DNA of 8,669 nt from JAQIBY01 sp964407055 (GTDB lineage: Bacteria; Bacteroidota; Bacteroidia; Bacteroidales; ML635J-15), in the NCBI GenBank assembly GCA_964407055.1, contig CAYOUD010000122.1:1-8669 (forward strand). The letters are read 5' to 3'. Position numbers and translations under genes: made by a program. The notes under the pieces are model-generated. The model saw nothing but the letters and a program-made list of their open reading frames with translations. It searched no databases and was not told the origin of the DNA. Each line of letters opens with the position of its first letter. Position 1 is the stretch's first letter. This document shows positions 5,224 to 8,669 of this stretch, piece after piece.

Positions 5224-8200
5224 CTAGAAATCAAGATTTAGTGATAAATATAGCATACCCGGTAAAATGGTATTATTCTCTATGCCTTTGGCGTAATCCA
5301 AACGGATAAAATATCCGAGGAGTTTTGATCGTATCCCAACTCCATAACCGGCAACAATGGGGTAGGATTCATTATTAATTATTATGGTTACCGGACCGTT
5401 TTCGTAATAATCGTTTTCGTAGGCATTTTTTCCCGAAAAGGGATTTAGCCCTGTCCATGCTGACCCGATATCAAAAAATCCAATAATTTGGAAGTTATTT
5501 AAGAAATCGGAGCTTAATGGTCTGTTAAACAGGTAGTTTATGATTGGCCAGCGGAGTTCTGCATTCACAACTGCAAAACTGTTTCCATTTCGGATGTTTT
5601 GTGTAAAACCTCTCATATTGGTTGCAACCGCTTGATAAACATAGTTTTCATCGGGATTTATTCGTGTACTTTGATCAAACATCGGTCGCTCGGAATTCAA
5701 ATTTATCCAGTTATCGACTCCGCCGAGATAATAGATTAATTTGGCTGTACCAAAAGAGCTGGAAGCAGCAAAACGTGTTGCAAAAATAAAATTCCTATGA
5801 ATCGGGATATAAGATCTGAAATCCCAACCAAGCACAAATAAATCGGTTTGTTTTTCATCAATTTGTTTGTAAAACTCACCAAAGGCTTTAAAACGCATCC
5901 CGTCTAGGATGTTTGGCGATAAATTTCTGGTATTATCAAAAATGTATTCCAGTTTCAATCCTGCCCAATAATCATATTCATTTTCGCGTAGTAAATTCTG
6001 AAAATCAGTGCTTAAAAATGTAGATTTATCTTGTCTTAAACTAAGGCTACCCTGCACTGCTGATACCTGGTTGAAAGGATATCTCATACGGTAAATTCCC
6101 TGATGTAAGTAAGTTTTATAAAGTGTATTCCCGGAAAAATCTGTAATGGCTTGTCTATGAAAAATATATTGTTTATTCCAGCGGCTTTTTAAATCTTCAA
6201 AACTGAAAAGATATTCGTTGCTGTCGAAATTCCCTGCAAAGCGAAATCCACCGGTAAGCCTGTAGTCCTCAAACAAATCCATGGATTCAACGGTCAGCAA
6301 AATGTTAAATCCTGGATTGAAATAAAATGCCGACCCGGTAAATCGTTGGTAGCTAGCGTTTAGAAATCCAAAATCTACTTGATTGACAATTTTGGTGGTG
6401 TAAAAACTGGTGAAATAGCGATTCAGATTCTTGCGTTTTAAATTGCCGTCATCATCAAAATCGCTTTCTGTTCCCGTTATTGAGAGCAGCGAAGGACTAA
6501 ATTCATAGGCATTAATATTTACTAAACGATCCTGGTATTGCGAACTTTCCTCCTTTTGGGTCTCAGGTTCTTTTTTCGGATTGTGAAAATCATCGAGATA
6601 AGCATTCCTATATATTGTGTTTTTCAATGCTTTCGACACAGTTTTTGGCGCTAACTCACCTTTAAAAATCTTATAGCGTTTATTATCAAAATAAACTTCG
6701 GTATATGCTTTGGTTTTGCTTGCTAAATCATGTTCCTGTATATTCATTTTGTTGTTAGTCACTGGGAAAGAGCGCATGAAGTAACGGTAATGAGTTACCG
6801 TGTCAATATGGCTGATTGTGCTGTCGTATTTCGCAGTAAAACGATTGTAAATTCCGTTTTCATTGCTTAAATAAATATAAAAACCGTCATCAGACAAAAA
6901 TGCTTGCTTCTCATCAGTATCGGGAGTAATGGTGAGTTGTGTCAGTTCATTTTCTTTCGCATTCAAATCATACAAAAAAACATCCCGGTTTGTTTGAGTG
7001 GGAATTTGATAATCCTCTTTATCCTCCAGAGAGTCAACGGCACGTTTGGAAGAAAATAAAATTTGATTTGATTTTTTAATGAAAACAGGATGATAATCAT
7101 CTGCTTTATCAGCAGTAAGATTCTGGTAAGTATTAGAGGCTAGGTTGAAAATAAAAATGTCACTTTGTCCATTCCGATATCCGTTAAATACAATATCAAA
7201 ACCATCATCTGAAAAGTCGAAACTTAATACTTTTTCAAATCCATTTATTTCAATTTTACGTTTTGTTTTGTCTTCAATATTGTAGGCATAATAATAGATT
7301 CCACCTTTTTCTTCTGTAATATATCCTAAAATTTTTCCGCTAGGATGCCATCGTAGTATCGGGTAACTGTAATCAGTAATCTGGTCAAGTTTATGACCTT
7401 GCCGGAGTATTTTTTTTGTTTTTTCGGTTTTCTGATCCTGAATGAAAATTTTCATCTTACCGATGATATTCGTAGTGTAGGCAATGTACTTGCCGTCAGG
7501 ACTAATTTTCGCTTGCTGATAGACACGGTTTTTTCTGGAACGATTTAAAACCTCATTGTCTTCCGGAGTTTCCCTTTCCTGATATTGTTCGAAAAACATT
7601 TTATCATAATAATCCAGCCAATTAAAGGAGAGTGATTTGAGATCTGTCCCTAGCATATATAAAAATCCACTTTCAAGATTTTTTGATGTTTTTGTAAGGT
7701 ATAAAATCGTTGGAATCACTTGAAAGCCATAAGTGTTGGTTATGTAATGCCAAATGGAATGCCCTGCATAAATAGCATCTTCCCCTTTCATCTGATTGAA
7801 TTTTTCATAATATCCATTGATAATTCCATCCCTGACGTGATTTTCTATTTCTTCATTCCAGCCATACGCAATATGTGATATCAGCCCTTTGAGATACCAA
7901 TCTGGAAGGCTCAAAAGCGTATTATTCGCAGCTTTATTTTTCCAATCTGCACCATATAAAATTTCATTTAATGTGATTTCTGCAATGGCTGCACGCAATT
8001 GTGACCTGAGGCTTGCTCTGTCGCCTTCCACATACATAAAAACAATATTGTCAACTATGCGCGTTGAACCACCAATATTGTATTGATTATCCATTGTTTT
8101 TAATCCAATATTGCTTTGTCGAAAATCTGATAAGCTATGATAAATGACAAAAATCAAACGCTTATTATGTTGATAATCCATTTGTCGTGAAAGGATTTCA

Positions 8201-8433
8201 ATCTCTTCATAGGCCATTTCAGCCGTTTGCATTGCAATTTGTTTGCCGCCTGCATAAAAGTATGTGTCAAATTTTTGAAATCGAAAATAAAACCATTCGA
8301 ACTCATCAAATTGCACCCGGTTTTTACCAAATTCCATTTGATGTCCATTGTAAAACTGAGCATTGGCTGTCAATGGTAGCAATCCTAGCAGGCAAATTAT
8401 AATATATATATAGGAGTTAAACTTCAATTTCAC
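5224..8433 (-). CDS. Exported pseudo-peptidase / TolB-like propeller / Omp85-type barrel protein
   Basis: The 1069-aa protein starts at GTG (8433); an in-frame stop lies 4 codons upstream, and this start gives a good signal peptide (hydrophobic 9-20, cleavage likely after ANA at 25). Residues ~45-285 resemble an MA-clan (gluzincin-like) peptidase domain: LPDWYLKGLISHIAYGW (176-192) sits where active relatives have W-x-x-E-G-x-A-E-Y, and RAAIAEITLNEIL (147-159) where HExxH is expected, so the catalytic residues appear lost. Residues ~300-530 carry PD40/TolB-like propeller blades (ISPDGKYIAYT 310-320, WHPSGKILGYIT 362-373, DFSDDGFDIVFNGYR 406-420, LSDDGFYIYLS 513-523). A charged linker (~615-640) leads to a barrel from ~675 to the end, with an Omp85-style MRGF (940-943), NAELRWPI (957-964) and a C-terminal Phe as BAM signal. 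No POTRA domain is seen. Function is unknown; outer-membrane location is inferred. It is the first gene of the operon. Confidence 0.85.
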   Translation of the reverse strand: MKLKFNSYIYIIICLLGLLPLTANAQFYNGHQMEFGKNRVQFDEFEWFYFRFQKFDTYFYAGGKQIAMQTAEMAYEEIEILSRQMDYQHNKRLIFVIYHSLSDFRQSNIGLKTMDNQYNIGGSTRIVDNIVFMYVEGDRASLRSQLRAAIAEITLNEILYGADWKNKAANNTLLSLPDWYLKGLISHIAYGWNEEIENHVRDGIINGYYEKFNQMKGEDAIYAGHSIWHYITNTYGFQVIPTILYLTKTSKNLESGFLYMLGTDLKSLSFNWLDYYDKMFFEQYQERETPEDNEVLNRSRKNRVYQQAKISPDGKYIAYTTNIIGKMKIFIQDQKTEKTKKILRQGHKLDQITDYSYPILRWHPSGKILGYITEEKGGIYYYAYNIEDKTKRKIEINGFEKVLSFDFSDDGFDIVFNGYRNGQSDIFIFNLASNTYQNLTADKADDYHPVFIKKSNQILFSSKRAVDSLEDKEDYQIPTQTNRDVFLYDLNAKENELTQLTITPDTDEKQAFLSDDGFYIYLSNENGIYNRFTAKYDSTISHIDTVTHYRYFMRSFPVTNNKMNIQEHDLASKTKAYTEVYFDNKRYKIFKGELAPKTVSKALKNTIYRNAYLDDFHNPKKEPETQKEESSQYQDRLVNINAYEFSPSLLSITGTESDFDDDGNLKRKNLNRYFTSFYTTKIVNQVDFGFLNASYQRFTGSAFYFNPGFNILLTVESMDLFEDYRLTGGFRFAGNFDSNEYLFSFEDLKSRWNKQYIFHRQAITDFSGNTLYKTYLHQGIYRMRYPFNQVSAVQGSLSLRQDKSTFLSTDFQNLLRENEYDYWAGLKLEYIFDNTRNLSPNILDGMRFKAFGEFYKQIDEKQTDLFVLGWDFRSYIPIHRNFIFATRFAASSSFGTAKLIYYLGGVDNWINLNSERPMFDQSTRINPDENYVYQAVATNMRGFTQNIRNGNSFAVVNAELRWPIINYLFNRPLSSDFLNNFQIIGFFDIGSAWTGLNPFSGKNAYENDYYENGPVTIIINNESYPIVAGYGVGIRSKLLGYFIRLDYAKGIENNTILPGMLYLSLNLDF

Positions 8434-8451
8434 TTTTATTTCTTATAACTT

Positions 8452-8491
8452 CAAAAATAACATTTTAGTTTGGACAATCGTATCAAAATTA
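8452..8491 (-). promoter_or_regulatory. Possible promoter region of the three-gene operon
   Basis: Two - strand matches to the Bacteroidota -7 element TAnnTTTG lie upstream of the GTG start: TATTTTTG (8459-8452) and TAATTTTG (8491-8484). For the first, the nearest TTTG-type upstream element (8487-8484) is 24 bases away, longer than the usual 19-21. The second has no clear -33 element. In AT-rich DNA such matches occur by chance, so this is only a candidate. Confidence 0.25.
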
Positions 8492-8538
8492 CGAAAAACC
8501 AATGAACTTATTGCTTTTTCTGAAATGATTTGTGCTTT

Positions 8539-8557
8539 TTACACTTAGTGTCTGTAA
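8539..8557. repeat. Imperfect palindrome, possible operator or small hairpin
   Basis: TTACACTTAGTGTCTGTAA consists of ACACT-T-AGTGT (8541-8551), an exact inverted repeat, with the outer TTACA/TGTAA arms also matching once a one-base bulge is allowed. It is about 110 bases upstream of the barrel-gene start and has no T-tract, so an operator or processing hairpin is more plausible than a terminator. No known regulator site is recognised. Confidence 0.35.
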
Positions 8558-8669
8558 GAAAATGCCAAAAAATTGCATTTCGACCTTGCTACGGGTGAAA
8601 TGGGAAATCCCCAATTATAAGCACCAAATTCAAATCGTGCCTATTGTTTTGAAAATCCTTAGAGCGTGG

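Larger units (their letters stand above)
8434..8669. other. Upstream non-coding region at right edge
   Basis: No convincing gene is present in these 236 bases. All six frames are broken by stops, and the longest open stretch is about 41 codons on the - strand (roughly 8485-8610), with no recognisable domain. The region contains the candidate promoters of the - strand operon and an imperfect palindrome at 8539-8557. The neighbouring gene, if any, lies beyond the window. Confidence 0.5.

Noticed and set aside
8485..8610. A ~41-codon open stretch on the - strand near the right edge
   Set aside because: No domain and no convincing start, and short open stretches of this size are expected by chance; I vaguely sensed similarity to dispersed Bacteroidota repeat ORFs but cannot support it.

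Overview
The window most likely comes from a member of the Bacteroidota, probably a Bacteroidales- or Marinilabiliales-like lineage. The evidence is AT-rich DNA, start sites without Shine-Dalgarno sequences, a promoter of the TTTG-N20-TAnnTTTG type before one gene, a Bacteroidota-style deoxynucleoside kinase, a lipobox protein with an OmpA-like part and TPRs, and a large outer-membrane barrel protein. I saw no tRNA, rRNA, CRISPR array, intact mobile element or phage gene.

Left end (1-902, + strand): a damaged locus. A rhodanese-domain reading frame enters from the left edge. It runs into pieces of an outer-membrane porin read in three successive frames, and these end in the last ~49 codons of an LMW-phosphatase-type arsenate reductase (ArsC). 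Each of the three frame breaks in the rhodanese/porin part is explained by one base missing from a homopolymer (A, C and G runs). The porin-ArsC join looks like a deletion across a short shared sequence. The long genes elsewhere in the window are intact. Local gene decay is therefore my favoured reading, though sequencing or assembly error remains possible.

Middle (967-3465, + strand): a deoxynucleoside kinase (purine/pyrimidine salvage), then a well-formed Bacteroidota promoter driving a 570-aa lipoprotein. That lipoprotein has an OmpA-like segment and TPR-like repeats and probably sits in the periplasm at the cell wall. A strong hairpin with A and T tracts on either side ends this unit and also serves the convergent operon.

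Right part (3506-8433, - strand): a compact three-gene operon. In transcription order it encodes (i) a 1069-aa exported protein with a degenerate metallopeptidase-like N-terminus, a TolB-like beta-propeller and an Omp85-type barrel, (ii) an M20-family amidohydrolase and (iii) a TrmH/SpoU RNA methyltransferase. The junctions are TAG|ATG with no spacing and a 4-base ATGA overlap, so translational coupling is likely. The last 236 bases (8434-8669) are the operon's upstream region, with weak promoter candidates and one imperfect palindrome.

Most of the window is ordinary housekeeping and envelope material. The items most worth a second look are the scrambled rhodanese-porin-ArsC locus and the pseudo-peptidase/propeller/Omp85 protein.
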